Below, piece by piece: positions 1-8,690 of a stretch of 64,000 nt of DNA; position 1 is the first letter of the stretch; each line of letters starts with the position of its first letter. Origin of the DNA: Luteimonas aquatica. Its GTDB lineage: Bacteria > Pseudomonadota > Gammaproteobacteria > Xanthomonadales > Xanthomonadaceae. The notes beneath the pieces were generated by a model, which was not told the DNA's origin, did no database searches, and worked only from the letters and a program-made list of their open reading frames with translations. Location: NCBI RefSeq assembly GCF_022662575.1, contig NZ_JALBFU010000003.1:60878-124877 (forward strand). Direction: 5' to 3'. The position numbers were made by a program, and so were the translations under genes.

Positions 1-71
1 ACCATCGCCAGCACCATTGCCAGCAGTACGGCCCGGAAGGTCAATTGCGGCATCGCCGGCTTGTTCATCAT
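1..71 (-). CDS. OPT family oligopeptide transporter, N-terminal fragment
   Basis: Only the first 23 codons are in the window; the gene continues beyond the left edge. The reverse strand from position 71 reads MMNKPAMPQLTFRAVLLAMV, a short polar start running into a hydrophobic helix. This matches the usual opening of OPT-family transporters (MPQLT-R-VxLGxxL), which import oligopeptides or metal chelates with protons. The ATG at 71 is followed directly by a second ATG at 68, and either could be used. A peptide transporter (POT) and two secreted peptidases next door fit the assignment. With so little sequence, another multi-pass membrane protein is possible. Confidence 0.5.
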   Translation of the reverse strand, partial: MMNKPAMPQLTFRAVLLAMVLAM

Positions 72-135
72 TCTGGCCCCAGCACCAAATTAGCCCGCCA
101 AGCTAATCGCTGGGGGCGGGCAAGTCCAGTGCCCG

Positions 136-251
136 GCTTGTCCGGCGATGCCGGACAAGCCCCCAAAGTTTGCCCGGCAAACTTTGGGCCCCGGGGCTTC
201 TTTTACCTCCGAATCCCCGCCGCTTCGCGGCGCCCCCTTTACCAAAGGGGG
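136..251. repeat. cluster of intergenic palindromes
   Basis: Between the OPT fragment and the POT gene lie four back-to-back inverted repeats. The arms at 136-146 and 150-160 form an 11-bp stem with loop GAT. Positions 162-174 and 176-188 form a 13-bp, almost loop-free palindrome. Positions 218-222 and 228-232 form a short GC stem. Positions 233-240 and 244-251 (CCCCCTTT-acc-AAAGGGGG) form an 8-bp stem. No open frame here looks like a real gene. The dense run of perfect stems suggests REP-like intergenic elements, possibly also acting as transcription barriers. No U-tract follows any of them. Confidence 0.6.
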
Positions 252-362
252 CTGCTCCCCAGGACGGGTGTCGAGAACTGGCGGCTGCGCCCACGCCCTT
301 GCATCCAAGGGGTGCAGGGGCAAACCGATTTACAATCGGCCGCTTTCGTACGGGACCCAGGC

Positions 363-2090
363 ATGTCCGCGACCGGCTTCAGCGAGATTCGCGCGCGGGA
401 GGATTTTCTCGGACATCCCAAGGGCGTCTACGTCTGTTTCTTCACCGAGATGTGGGAGCGCTTCTCCTTCTACGGGATGAAGGCGCTGCTGCTGTTGTAC
501 CTGCTCAAGCACCACGGCTTCGGCGACGACGCCGGCTACGACCTGATCGGCGCCTACGGCGGTCTGGTCTATGCGGTGCCGGTGATCGGCGGCATGATCG
601 CCGACCGCTGGCTGGGCATGCGCAAGTCGGTGCTGCTGGGCGGCGTGCTGCTGTGCCTCGGCCACCTCGGCATGGCCGTGGAAGGCCAACAGGCGCATCT
701 GGTCAATGGCGTGATGGTGCGCGACGAAGGCGCGCTGCAGGCGTTCTACCTGTCGCTGGCGCTGATCATCATGGGCGTGGGCTTTCTCAAGCCGAACATC
801 TCCACCATCGTCGGCAGGCTCTACGCCGAGGACGATCCGCGCCGAGATTCGGGCTTCACCGTGTTCTACGCCGGCATCAACGTCGGTGGCCTGTTCGCCG
901 GCCTGGTGTGCGCCTTCCTCGGCGAAACCTACGGCTGGAAATACGGTTTCGGCGCGGCCGGGGTCGGCATGGTCGCCGGGCTGGCGATGTTCCTGTGGGG
1001 GCAGCGCTACCTGCACGGCCATGCCGAACCGCCCGATGCCGCGAAGCTGCGCCAGCGCGTCGGCCCGTTGCGCCGCGAACACTGGATCTATGCGGGCACG
1101 GCCCTCGGCGTCGCGCTGATCTGGCAGCTGATCCAGCGCAACTGGACGGTGCAGGGCGCGATGCACCTAGTCGCGCTGGCGTTCGTGCTGTGGTTCGCGT
1201 GGTTCCTGATCCGCCACTGCAGCAAGGTCGAGCGCCAGCAGATGATCGCGCTGCTGGCGATGATCCTGGCCGTGCTGGTGTTCTTCACCCTTTACGAGCA
1301 GAGCTTCGGCTCCTGGGTGACCTTCACCGACCGGCTGCTCACCAAGGACATGTTTCCCTCCCTGGTCAGCGACGCCAGCGGCACCCTGCCCTGGTCGCTG
1401 TTCATGATGGCGGCCAGCCCGGTGCTGATGGTGATCGCGCTGCGCGCCAGCGACCGCGGCGCGCGCGCACTGTCCCTGTCCATGATCGGATTGCTGGTGC
1501 TGGGTCTGACGGTGGCCTGTTTCCGCGACGTGGTGCTGGTGCCGCAGACCGCCGGCTCGCTGACCTTCCTCGGCTCGTTCTTCGTCGTGCTGCTCTCGCC
1601 GCTGTTCGCCTGGCTGTGGCCATGGCTGGAACGGCGCGGGCGCAACCCGAGCAAGCCGTTCAAGAGCGGAATCGGCCTGCTGTTCGCGGGACTGGCCTTC
1701 CTGCCGCTGCTGGTCGCCGCCAAGGCGGCCGGCACCGGCGTCCCGGCCAGCGTGTGGTGGCTGGTGCTGGCCTATCTGCTGCTGGAGATCGGCGAGATGT
1801 GCCTGTCGCCGATCGGGCTCTCGGCGGTGACCCAGCTGTCGGTGGCGCGCGTGGTCGGCCTGATGATGGGCGGGTTCTGGCTGGCGACCGCCTACTCGGA
1901 ACTGCTGGCCGCGCAGTTCGGCAAGCTGGCCTCGATCGAGGTGCCGGACGGCGCGGCGATGGATCTGGCCGAGGCCGCGGGCAAGTACGCGCACCTGTTC
2001 TCGCTGATGCTGTGGGTCGGCCTGGGCTGCGCCGTCCTCGCCTTCGCGGTCGCGCCGCTGCTGCGGCGCATGATGCACGGGGTCAAGTAG
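363..2090 (+). CDS. POT/PTR2 family peptide MFS transporter
   Basis: Proton-coupled di-/tripeptide importer of the inner membrane, about 575 aa, normal for the family. The family signature ExxERF occurs at residues 29-34 (EMWERF) and is followed by YG. There are about 12-14 hydrophobic helices, and a GVGFLKPNIS stretch matches the second PTR2 signature. The open frame extends far upstream, but the ATG at 363 starts just before the conserved first helix; everything upstream is palindrome-rich non-coding DNA. It converges on a secreted S9 peptidase, and with the OPT fragment suggests that extracellular peptides are degraded and imported. The specific substrate cannot be read from sequence. Confidence 0.9.
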   Translation: MSATGFSEIRAREDFLGHPKGVYVCFFTEMWERFSFYGMKALLLLYLLKHHGFGDDAGYDLIGAYGGLVYAVPVIGGMIADRWLGMRKSVLLGGVLLCLGHLGMAVEGQQAHLVNGVMVRDEGALQAFYLSLALIIMGVGFLKPNISTIVGRLYAEDDPRRDSGFTVFYAGINVGGLFAGLVCAFLGETYGWKYGFGAAGVGMVAGLAMFLWGQRYLHGHAEPPDAAKLRQRVGPLRREHWIYAGTALGVALIWQLIQRNWTVQGAMHLVALAFVLWFAWFLIRHCSKVERQQMIALLAMILAVLVFFTLYEQSFGSWVTFTDRLLTKDMFPSLVSDASGTLPWSLFMMAASPVLMVIALRASDRGARALSLSMIGLLVLGLTVACFRDVVLVPQTAGSLTFLGSFFVVLLSPLFAWLWPWLERRGRNPSKPFKSGIGLLFAGLAFLPLLVAAKAAGTGVPASVWWLVLAYLLLEIGEMCLSPIGLSAVTQLSVARVVGLMMGGFWLATAYSELLAAQFGKLASIEVPDGAAMDLAEAAGKYAHLFSLMLWVGLGCAVLAFAVAPLLRRMMHGVK

Positions 2091-2112
2091 CGGGCCGGCC
2101 GATCCGGCCCGC
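2090..2112. terminator. hairpin between convergent POT and S9 genes
   Basis: A 9-bp perfect GC stem (2090-2098 with 2104-2112, loop CCGAT) begins at the last base of the POT stop codon and lies just beyond the end of the S9 peptidase gene. It lacks a clear U-tract on either strand, so it may only be a transcription-blocking or mRNA-protecting stem. Confidence 0.4.
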
Positions 2113-2119
2113 GTGCGGC

Positions 2120-4117
2120 CTACTTGGCCTGCGCCGCGCCGGCGGTGGCCCCGCCGATGTTGCGGCCCAGGAACGCGAGCAGTTTGGTGTAGTACTCGGT
2201 CCTGTGCGGCTGGGTGTAGAAGCCATGGCCTTCGCTCGGGTAATACAAGGTCTCGACCGGCACGTTGGCCGTGCGCAGCGCCTTCTCCATGGCTTTCGTG
2301 TGCTCGATCGGCGCCCGCTTGTCCTCGCCGCCCGCGGCCAGGAACACCGGCACCTTGATGCGGTCGGCCAGGTAAACCGGCGATACCGACGCCAGCGCGT
2401 CCTTCTCGCCGATCCATTCGCGGATGTACGCCGCGCCAGCCTCGCTTTCCTGGGTGTCGCCGCGCTTGTACATCATGGGAAGGTCGTACACGCCGATATA
2501 GCCCGCCGCGCACTTGTAGAGACCGGGCTCCTTGGCCGCGCCCATCAATGCGGCATAGCCGCCGTAGCTCGCACCGTAGATGCAGACGCGCCCGGCATCG
2601 GCGATGCCTTCGCGAATCGTCCACTTGGTGGCGTCGGTCAGGTCGTCCTGCATCTTTCCGCCCCACTCGCGCGCGCCCGCATTCCGGAATGCGCGTCCGC
2701 GACCGCCGGAACCGCGGAAGTTGACCTGCAGCACCGCGTAGCCCGCGCTGGCGAGCAGTTGGGCCTCGTCGTCGTACCGCCACTCGTCGTAGATGCCGAA
2801 GGGGCCGCCATGCGGCAGCACGACCATGGGCAGGTTGTGCGCCTCCTGCCCCGCCGGAAGCGTGACGTAGCCCTTCAGCTCCAGGCCGTCGCGGGCCTGC
2901 AGGGAAATCGGGCGGCGCTCGCCGCGCTTGGCCGGATCGATCCAGGGGCGCGTGCTGAGCAGGAAGGCGGCGGTCTTGGCCTGCGTATCGAAGATGTAGA
3001 ACTCGTCGGCCCCACGGTCCCCGCTCACCTGCACCAGCGCGAACTTGCCGTCGGCGGTGTAGGAGGTGACGAACGGCGAACGGCCGGCGAAGGCCGCTTC
3101 GAGCGAGCGGTACAGCCGCGCCTCCGGCGAGGCCGTGTCGAAGAAGCCGGTGCGCAGCTTGCCGACGTAATAGCGCGCACCGACCGGGATCGAGGTGCCC
3201 TGCCTGTAGATGATCGTGCCCGGACTGGCGTCGGCGTCCTGCAGCAGGTCCTTGCGCGCCTTGGACTCCATGTCCATCGAGACGATCTTGTCCGGCCCGT
3301 TGGCCTGCTGGACCTGCAGATAGGCGACCTTGTCGTCTGCCGAGAATCCGATCGGCGTTTCGACGCGGCCGCTGGCGCTCTCGTCGTTCACCAGCTCCCA
3401 GTCGGCATTGGTCCCGCGGCGATGGTAGAGCTTGTTCACGTTGTCCAGGCCGCCGCCGTAGACGAAGCGCACCTGACCGGCGTTGTCGGTCATGAAGTCG
3501 GCGTTGCGCATGGGCGCACGGGCGATCTGCCGGCGCTTTCCGCTGCGCACGTCCATGATCTCCACGCGCGAGGACGGATCGTTGCCGAAGGTGCTGACCG
3601 AGATCACCACGTTGTTCTCGTCGGCCGGAAGACTGTCGATCAGGAAGGCCGCGACCTGCTCGTTCTTCTTGGTGACGATGTTGGTGCCGGTGGTCATCAC
3701 GTCGACGCTCTGGCCGACCAGGATTTCCGCGTTCTTGCCGTTGGCGTCGATGGCGTAGATGTCGCCCGTGGGCCGGGGCTGGTCCATGGCGCCGATCTTC
3801 CGCGCCGTGCTGATCAGCACGCGATTGGGGTTGACCCAGGTGAAATCGTAGACGACGGTGTTCTTGCCGATGCTGAAGCCGGCGGAGATCTTGTTGTCCG
3901 ACCGCCGCAGGATGACCAGGCCGGTCCGGTCCTCGAGGGGAATCGTGGCGGCGTAGTACTCGCCGGTCGGCGAAATCTTGATGTCCTCGAACTCGGCCTT
4001 CTTGATGTAGGGCGCGATATCGAACTGGACCGGCGCCTTGTCCTGCGCCGGCGCGGCAGTGAATGCCAGGGCCAGCGGCAGCAACGCGACCGTCGCCATC
4101 TTGGATGCTCGTTTCAT
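2120..4117 (-). CDS. secreted S9 family prolyl-oligopeptidase-type peptidase
   Basis: Serine peptidase of 665 aa that cleaves peptides after export. A Sec signal peptide is visible (MKR, hydrophobic core, cleavage near AAPAQ-DK around residue 25). A beta-propeller-like N-terminal region (about 30-410) precedes an alpha/beta-hydrolase domain. The catalytic triad can be read directly: Ser517 in GASYGGY, Asp599 in GGEDKRAP and His631 in EGHGF. The start ATG at 4117 gives the signal peptide. It lies about 100 bp downstream of a close paralogue on the same strand, so the two are probably co-transcribed. The substrate is unknown; acylaminoacyl- or dipeptidyl-peptidase activity is possible. Confidence 0.9.
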   Translation of the reverse strand: MKRASKMATVALLPLALAFTAAPAQDKAPVQFDIAPYIKKAEFEDIKISPTGEYYAATIPLEDRTGLVILRRSDNKISAGFSIGKNTVVYDFTWVNPNRVLISTARKIGAMDQPRPTGDIYAIDANGKNAEILVGQSVDVMTTGTNIVTKKNEQVAAFLIDSLPADENNVVISVSTFGNDPSSRVEIMDVRSGKRRQIARAPMRNADFMTDNAGQVRFVYGGGLDNVNKLYHRRGTNADWELVNDESASGRVETPIGFSADDKVAYLQVQQANGPDKIVSMDMESKARKDLLQDADASPGTIIYRQGTSIPVGARYYVGKLRTGFFDTASPEARLYRSLEAAFAGRSPFVTSYTADGKFALVQVSGDRGADEFYIFDTQAKTAAFLLSTRPWIDPAKRGERRPISLQARDGLELKGYVTLPAGQEAHNLPMVVLPHGGPFGIYDEWRYDDEAQLLASAGYAVLQVNFRGSGGRGRAFRNAGAREWGGKMQDDLTDATKWTIREGIADAGRVCIYGASYGGYAALMGAAKEPGLYKCAAGYIGVYDLPMMYKRGDTQESEAGAAYIREWIGEKDALASVSPVYLADRIKVPVFLAAGGEDKRAPIEHTKAMEKALRTANVPVETLYYPSEGHGFYTQPHRTEYYTKLLAFLGRNIGGATAGAAQAK

Positions 4118-4217
4118 GATGCCCCCTCGCCTGCGATTCGGGTCGCCGCGGCCGTCGGCCGTGGCGCCCCCTTCCCCTGCCGCCGCCGTCGCGACGACGG
4201 CGGGCCGAACGCCTGTT

Positions 4218-6212
4218 TCAGTTGCTCGCCGTTTCCGGCGCGCCCTTACCGATGTGCTTGTCGAAGAACCCCAGCATCTTGGTGTACAGGTTGAGGTTGT
4301 TCTCTTCCTTGTAGTAGCCGTGCATTTCCCCGGACTGGATGATCATCCCTTCCGGCGGGTTGCCCGCGGCGATCAGCGCCTTGTTCATCGCCTCGGTGTG
4401 CTCGGGCGGACAGCGCGGGTCGCGGGCGCCGGCGGCCAGGTAGACCGGCAGCTTGATCTGCGCCGCATGGGTCACCGGCGACATCGCGTCCTGCTCGGCG
4501 CGGGTCTTGCCGAAGGAGCGCAGCAGGTAGCGCCGGCCGTCCTCGCGCTTGCTGGTGTCGCTCTTGTCCATCTGGATCTGCGCGTCGTACATGCCGACGT
4601 AGCCGAAGGCGCACTTGAACAAGCCCGGCGCCCGCGCCGGGGCCATCAGCGAGGTGTAGCCGCCGAAGCTGCCGCCGTAGATGCAGATGCGGTCCTTGTC
4701 CGCATAGCCTTGCTGCACCGCCCAGTTGGTGGCGTCGATGACGTCGTTCATGATGCCCTGCGACCACTGGCCATAGGCCTTGTCCTGGAAGCCCTTGCCG
4801 AAACCGCCCGAGCCGCGGTAGTTGACCTGCAGCACGAGGTAACCGCGGCTGGCCAGCAGCTGCGTCTCCCAGTTGAAGCGCCAGTCGTCGCGCGGCCCCA
4901 TCGGGCCGCCGTGCGGGTTGACGATCATCGGCAGGTTCTTGCCGCTGGAGCCGTTGGGAATGGTGAGGTAGCCGTAGACCTTGAGCCCGTCGCGCGTGGT
5001 CAGCGAGAAGGGCTTCACGCTCGCCATCTTCTTCGGGTCGAGCCATTTGCGTCCCTGCAGCATGAAGCGCGCCTTGCCGGTGTCGCGGTCGTACAGGTAC
5101 AGCTCGCCGGGATTGGTGTCGCTGTAGACCGAGACGACGATCTGCTTGCCGTCCTTGGTCGCGCTGGCGAAATCGACGAACTGGCCGGGGAACGCGGCGG
5201 CCAGGGACTGGTAGATCTCCGCGTCCGGATGCTTCTCGTCGATCATGGTCACGCGCGGCGCGCCGGCCTCGGTGAAGGCCGCGATGATCGTGCCGCCGTC
5301 GGCGGCCTGGATGTAGCCGGCCGGGTCGGACACCGGGTCCTGGAACAGGCTGTGGAAGTCGCCGCTCGCCTTGTCGACGGTGCCGAAGGCCTCGGGCCGG
5401 TTGCCGTCGCTCTGCGTGGCGTAGATCGCGCCGTCGGGCGAGGCGCCGATCACCGACAGCATCTTGCCCGAGTCCTTCGAGCTGTTGACCTTCTTCCAGG
5501 CGCCGCTTTCCTCGCGCACGTACAGCTCGTTGTGCGAGTCGTATTCGCCCTCGGCGTTCTCCTGGTCGTAGCAGACCGCATAGCGCGGCGCCTTGGCCGC
5601 GTCAAGCACGATCTCGCAATTGTCGCGCGGCGCCCGCGCCAGCGACTTGCGCCGGCCGCTCAGCGTATCCATGAGCACGACCTCGGTGCCGGCGCCGTCG
5701 GAGGAGCGCGGATAGGTCACGCTCATCACCACGTTGGTGTCGTCGTCCTTGAGCGTGTCCAGCAGGCTGAAGCGCTCGTTGCCGATCTGCTTGCCGCGCT
5801 GGGTGGCGTCGCGGGTGCCGAAGAACACCAGCGGACGCGGCTGCGAGCCGTCGGCGTTCACGCCGTACCATTCGCCGGTATTGAATGGCGCGGCGAAGCG
5901 GCCGAACTTGCGCACCGAATTGAACAGCAGCCGCTCCGGGCTCACCCAATAGAACTGGCCGACGCTCTTCTCGTCGGGCAGCTGGTTGATCTTGACCAGG
6001 CTCAAGTCCTTGGTCCGCATCACGGCGAGCACGTCCTGCTCGCCCTTGTCGACGGTCATGGCCAGGTACTCGCCGTTGGGCGAGATCTTGACCGTGCTGT
6101 AGGTCGGATGCTTGACGAAATCGCTGATCGGAATCTGTTCCGCAGCGAAGGCAGGCGCCGACAGCGCGGCGACGGAAACGAGCGCTGCGAGCGCGTTGGT
6201 GCGTATTTTCAC
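4218..6212 (-). CDS. secreted S9 family prolyl-oligopeptidase-type peptidase (upstream paralogue)
   Basis: Second S9 peptidase, about 664 aa, colinear with its downstream neighbour. The start chosen is the GTG at 6212 because a strong ribosome site (AAGGGGG) lies 6 nt upstream and the product begins with a clean signal peptide (VKIRTN, hydrophobic core, cleavage near APAFA-AEQ). A longer GTG start at 6230 is open but lacks such a site. The triad is Ser515 (GGSFGGY), Asp598 (ARDPRCPPEHT) and His631 (EMHGYY). The intergenic stretch after its stop carries a 9-bp hairpin (4183-4203, loop CGA) without a U-tract. Tandem duplication followed by divergence is the likely origin of the pair. Confidence 0.9.
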   Translation of the reverse strand: MKIRTNALAALVSVAALSAPAFAAEQIPISDFVKHPTYSTVKISPNGEYLAMTVDKGEQDVLAVMRTKDLSLVKINQLPDEKSVGQFYWVSPERLLFNSVRKFGRFAAPFNTGEWYGVNADGSQPRPLVFFGTRDATQRGKQIGNERFSLLDTLKDDDTNVVMSVTYPRSSDGAGTEVVLMDTLSGRRKSLARAPRDNCEIVLDAAKAPRYAVCYDQENAEGEYDSHNELYVREESGAWKKVNSSKDSGKMLSVIGASPDGAIYATQSDGNRPEAFGTVDKASGDFHSLFQDPVSDPAGYIQAADGGTIIAAFTEAGAPRVTMIDEKHPDAEIYQSLAAAFPGQFVDFASATKDGKQIVVSVYSDTNPGELYLYDRDTGKARFMLQGRKWLDPKKMASVKPFSLTTRDGLKVYGYLTIPNGSSGKNLPMIVNPHGGPMGPRDDWRFNWETQLLASRGYLVLQVNYRGSGGFGKGFQDKAYGQWSQGIMNDVIDATNWAVQQGYADKDRICIYGGSFGGYTSLMAPARAPGLFKCAFGYVGMYDAQIQMDKSDTSKREDGRRYLLRSFGKTRAEQDAMSPVTHAAQIKLPVYLAAGARDPRCPPEHTEAMNKALIAAGNPPEGMIIQSGEMHGYYKEENNLNLYTKMLGFFDKHIGKGAPETASN

Positions 6213-6238
6213 GTTTTTCCCCCTTGACACGTCCCTGA

Positions 6239-6268
6239 CCGGCCGTCGTGGCCGGCAGGGCGATTCTA
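6239..6268 (-). promoter_or_regulatory. probable promoter and leader hairpin of the S9 peptidase pair
   Basis: On the reverse strand TAGAAT (6263-6268), a common -10 form in this group, lies about 50 bp upstream of the GTG at 6212. Between them a CCGGCC/GGCCGG stem (6239-6244 with 6250-6255) would fall in the 5' leader. The box lies just past the end of rfbD (stop at 6272). No good -35 was seen. Confidence 0.4.
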
Positions 6269-6271
6269 ATG

Positions 6272-7168
6272 TCAGCGGGGGGCCAGGTCACCCATGACCC
6301 GGGCCAGGTCCTGCTGCCACTGCGGCAATTGCAGGGTGAGCGCGCTTTCCAGCGGCGCGCATTCCAGGCGCGAATAGGCCGGGCGCCGGGCCGGCGTCGG
6401 ATACTCGGCCGTGGCGATCGGCGTGACCGTCGGGGCCTTGCCGAGCATGCCCGCCGCGGCCGCGCCGGCCACGATGGCCTCGGCGAAACCGTGCCAGGTC
6501 GTTTCCCCGGCGGCGGTGAGGTGGTGCACGCCCTGGAAGGACGGCCGCGCCAGCGCGCGGGCGGTGACGTCGGCGATCAGCACCGCGGACGTCGGCGTGC
6601 CGACCTGGTCGGCGACCACGCGCAGCTCGTCGCGCTCCTTGGCCAGGCGCAGCATGGTCAGCAGGAAATTCTTGCCGTGCGCGGCATAGACCCAAGCCGT
6701 GCGCAGGATCAGGTGCCGCGCGCCGCTGGTCTGGATCGCCTGTTCGCCGGCGAGCTTGCTGGCGCCGTACACGCCCAGCGGCGAGGTCGGATCGTCCTCG
6801 CGATACGGACGCGTGGCGGTGCCGTCGAAAACGTAGTCGGTGGAGTAATGCACCAGCGGCAGGCCGCGCCGCGCGCAGGCCGCGGCGATCGCGCCGGGCG
6901 CCTGCGCGTTGGCGCGGAAGGCCGCCTCGGCATCCTGCTCGGCGCGATCGACGGCCGTGTAGGCGGCGGCGTTGACCACCACGTCCGGCTCTACGCGGTC
7001 GACGATGGCCGCAAGTTCGGCGGGACGGTCGAAATCGGCCGCCTCGCAGCGTCCGCCCCCGGGCAATTCGCCGCTGCGCGTGGTGGCCACGACCTCGCCG
7101 AGCGGCGCCAGGCTGCGGCGCAGCTCGGTTCCGACCTGCCCGTTGGCGCCGAACAGCAGGATCTTCAA
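6272..7168 (-). CDS. rfbD: dTDP-4-dehydrorhamnose reductase
   Basis: Last step of dTDP-L-rhamnose synthesis: NAD(P)H-dependent reduction of dTDP-4-keto-L-rhamnose. The product is 298 aa with a Rossmann motif GANGQVG (residues 7-13) and the SDR-type active-site pair Tyr134/Lys138 in YGASK. The start is a TTG at 7168 that overlaps the rfbC stop by four bases (TTGA), which implies translational coupling. Longer in-frame extension runs back through rfbC and is not real. It is the final gene of the rfbBACD operon; rhamnose goes to lipopolysaccharide or other surface glycans. Confidence 0.93.
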   Translation of the reverse strand: MKILLFGANGQVGTELRRSLAPLGEVVATTRSGELPGGGRCEAADFDRPAELAAIVDRVEPDVVVNAAAYTAVDRAEQDAEAAFRANAQAPGAIAAACARRGLPLVHYSTDYVFDGTATRPYREDDPTSPLGVYGASKLAGEQAIQTSGARHLILRTAWVYAAHGKNFLLTMLRLAKERDELRVVADQVGTPTSAVLIADVTARALARPSFQGVHHLTAAGETTWHGFAEAIVAGAAAAGMLGKAPTVTPIATAEYPTPARRPAYSRLECAPLESALTLQLPQWQQDLARVMGDLAPR

Positions 7169-7737
7169 GGCACGGCCTGCGCGGGCTGGTAGAGCGGCAG
7201 GCGCGCCTCGGGCACGTCCGCCAGCAGCGGCGCGCGCGTGTCCTTCTCCGACAGGATCGGCTCGGCCACCGGCCAATCGATCGCCAGCTGTGCGTCGTTC
7301 CAGCGCACGCCGGCGTCGGCCTCGCGGTCGTAGGTCTCGGTGCACAGGTAGGTGAAGGTGGCGTGCTCGCTGAGCACGGCGAAACCGTGCGCGAAGCCCT
7401 CGGGAATCCAGAAGTGGCGGCGGTTCTCGCCGCTGAGCAGCACCGCGGTCCACTTGCCGAAGTGCGGCGAGCCGCGGCGGATGTCGACAGCCACGTCCCA
7501 GACCTCGCCTTCCAGCACCGACACGTACTTGCCCTGCGGCTTCGGCCATTGGTAGTGCAGGCCGCGCAGCACGCCGCGCGCCGAACGCGAGACGTTGCCC
7601 TGCACGAAACTGGGCGTCAGGCCGTGCGCGGCCAGCTTGTCGCGGTTGAAGGATTCGAAGAAGTAGCCGCGGTCGTCGCCGAACACCTGCGGTTCGATCA
7701 CCACGCAGCCCGGCAGGTCGGTCTCGATGATCTTCAC
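7165..7737 (-). CDS. rfbC: dTDP-4-dehydrorhamnose 3,5-epimerase
   Basis: Cupin-fold epimerase of 190 aa converting dTDP-4-keto-6-deoxyglucose to the L-rhamno form. The catalytic-base motif RGLHYQ has His61; [10 protein letters not shown] near residues 21-30 is the usual substrate-loop sequence. The GTG start at 7737 overlaps the rfbA stop (GTGA), and its own stop overlaps the TTG of rfbD, so translation of all three is coupled. A longer frame begins at 7869, but its first 44 residues lie within rfbA and do not look like the family. Confidence 0.93.
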   Translation of the reverse strand: MKIIETDLPGCVVIEPQVFGDDRGYFFESFNRDKLAAHGLTPSFVQGNVSRSARGVLRGLHYQWPKPQGKYVSVLEGEVWDVAVDIRRGSPHFGKWTAVLLSGENRRHFWIPEGFAHGFAVLSEHATFTYLCTETYDREADAGVRWNDAQLAIDWPVAEPILSEKDTRAPLLADVPEARLPLYQPAQAVP

Positions 7738-8621
7738 GGCACGAACCCGCGCTCGGCCAAGCTGAGCAGGTATTGGCCGTAGCCGTTCTTGGCCAGGGCG
7801 CCGCCCAGCTTTTCGAGTTGCGCGGCGTCGATCCAGCCGTTGTTCCAGGCGATCTCCTCCGGGCAGCACACGCGCAGGCCCTGCCGCGCCTCGATGGTCT
7901 CGATGTAGTTGGAGGCTTCCAGCAGCGACTGGTGCGTGCCGGTATCGAGCCAGGCATAGCCGCGGCCCAGCTGTTCCAGGTGCAGCTGGTCCTGGTCGAG
8001 ATAGCAGCGGTTGAGGTCGGTGATCTCCAGCTCGCCGCGCGGCGAGGGCTTGAGGCCGGCGGCGAAATCGCTGGCGCGTCCGTCGTAGAAGTACAGGCCG
8101 GTGACCGCGTAGTTGGAGCGCGGCTTGGCCGGCTTCTCCTCCAGGCCGACGACCTTGCCGCCGCCGTCGAATTCGGCCACGCCGTAGCGCTCCGGATCCT
8201 TCACCCAGTAGCCGAACACGGTCGCGCCCAGGTCGCGCGCGTCCGCGCGCTTGAGCAGCGCGCTCAGTCCGGGGCCGTGGAAGATGTTGTCGCCGAGCAC
8301 CAGGCAGCTGGGCTTGCCGTCAACGAACTCGCGGCCGATCAGGTACGCCTGCGCCAGCCCGTCCGGGCTCGGCTGCACCGCGTACTCGATGCGCATTCCC
8401 CAGCGCGAACCGTCTCCGAGCAGCGCCTTGAACAGCTGCTGCTCGTGGGGGGTGTTGATGATCAGGACTTCGCGAATGCCCGCCAGCATCAGCACGCTCA
8501 GCGGGTAGTAGATCATCGGCTTGTCGTAGACCGGCAAGAGCTGCTTGCTGATCGACTGGGTGATCGGATACAGACGCGTACCCGAGCCGCCCGCCAGAAT
8601 GATGCCTTTGCGTTCAGTCAT
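7734..8621 (-). CDS. rfbA: glucose-1-phosphate thymidylyltransferase
   Basis: First committed enzyme of the rhamnose pathway (dTTP + glucose-1-P to dTDP-glucose), 295 aa, the usual length. The nucleotide-binding signature GGSGTRLYP begins at residue 11, followed by the conserved [17 protein letters not shown] region and the LGDNIFHG metal/substrate motif. It starts at the ATG at 8621, 69 bp after the end of rfbB, and ends in a 4-base overlap with rfbC. Confidence 0.95.
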   Translation of the reverse strand: MTERKGIILAGGSGTRLYPITQSISKQLLPVYDKPMIYYPLSVLMLAGIREVLIINTPHEQQLFKALLGDGSRWGMRIEYAVQPSPDGLAQAYLIGREFVDGKPSCLVLGDNIFHGPGLSALLKRADARDLGATVFGYWVKDPERYGVAEFDGGGKVVGLEEKPAKPRSNYAVTGLYFYDGRASDFAAGLKPSPRGELEITDLNRCYLDQDQLHLEQLGRGYAWLDTGTHQSLLEASNYIETIEARQGLRVCCPEEIAWNNGWIDAAQLEKLGGALAKNGYGQYLLSLAERGFVP

Positions 8622-8690
8622 AGATGACCCTTGAGATCGGACGTTGTCCAGTGGGTTTTCGCCGCGGACGCGCGCCGCGGCGCGGCGGTC

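Noticed and set aside
170..4294. A 1374-aa open frame antisense to the two peptidases and overlapping the POT gene
   Set aside because: Arg/Ala/Pro/His-rich translation with no domain; a GC-rich shadow frame of genes that have signal peptides and catalytic motifs.
6231..6260. GTCCCTGA plus CGGCCGTCGTGGCCGG near the S9 promoter as a truncated 54-bp repeat
   Set aside because: The match to the repeat is suggestive but short, the spacing differs, and such GC palindromes occur by chance in this genome; kept only as a leader hairpin.
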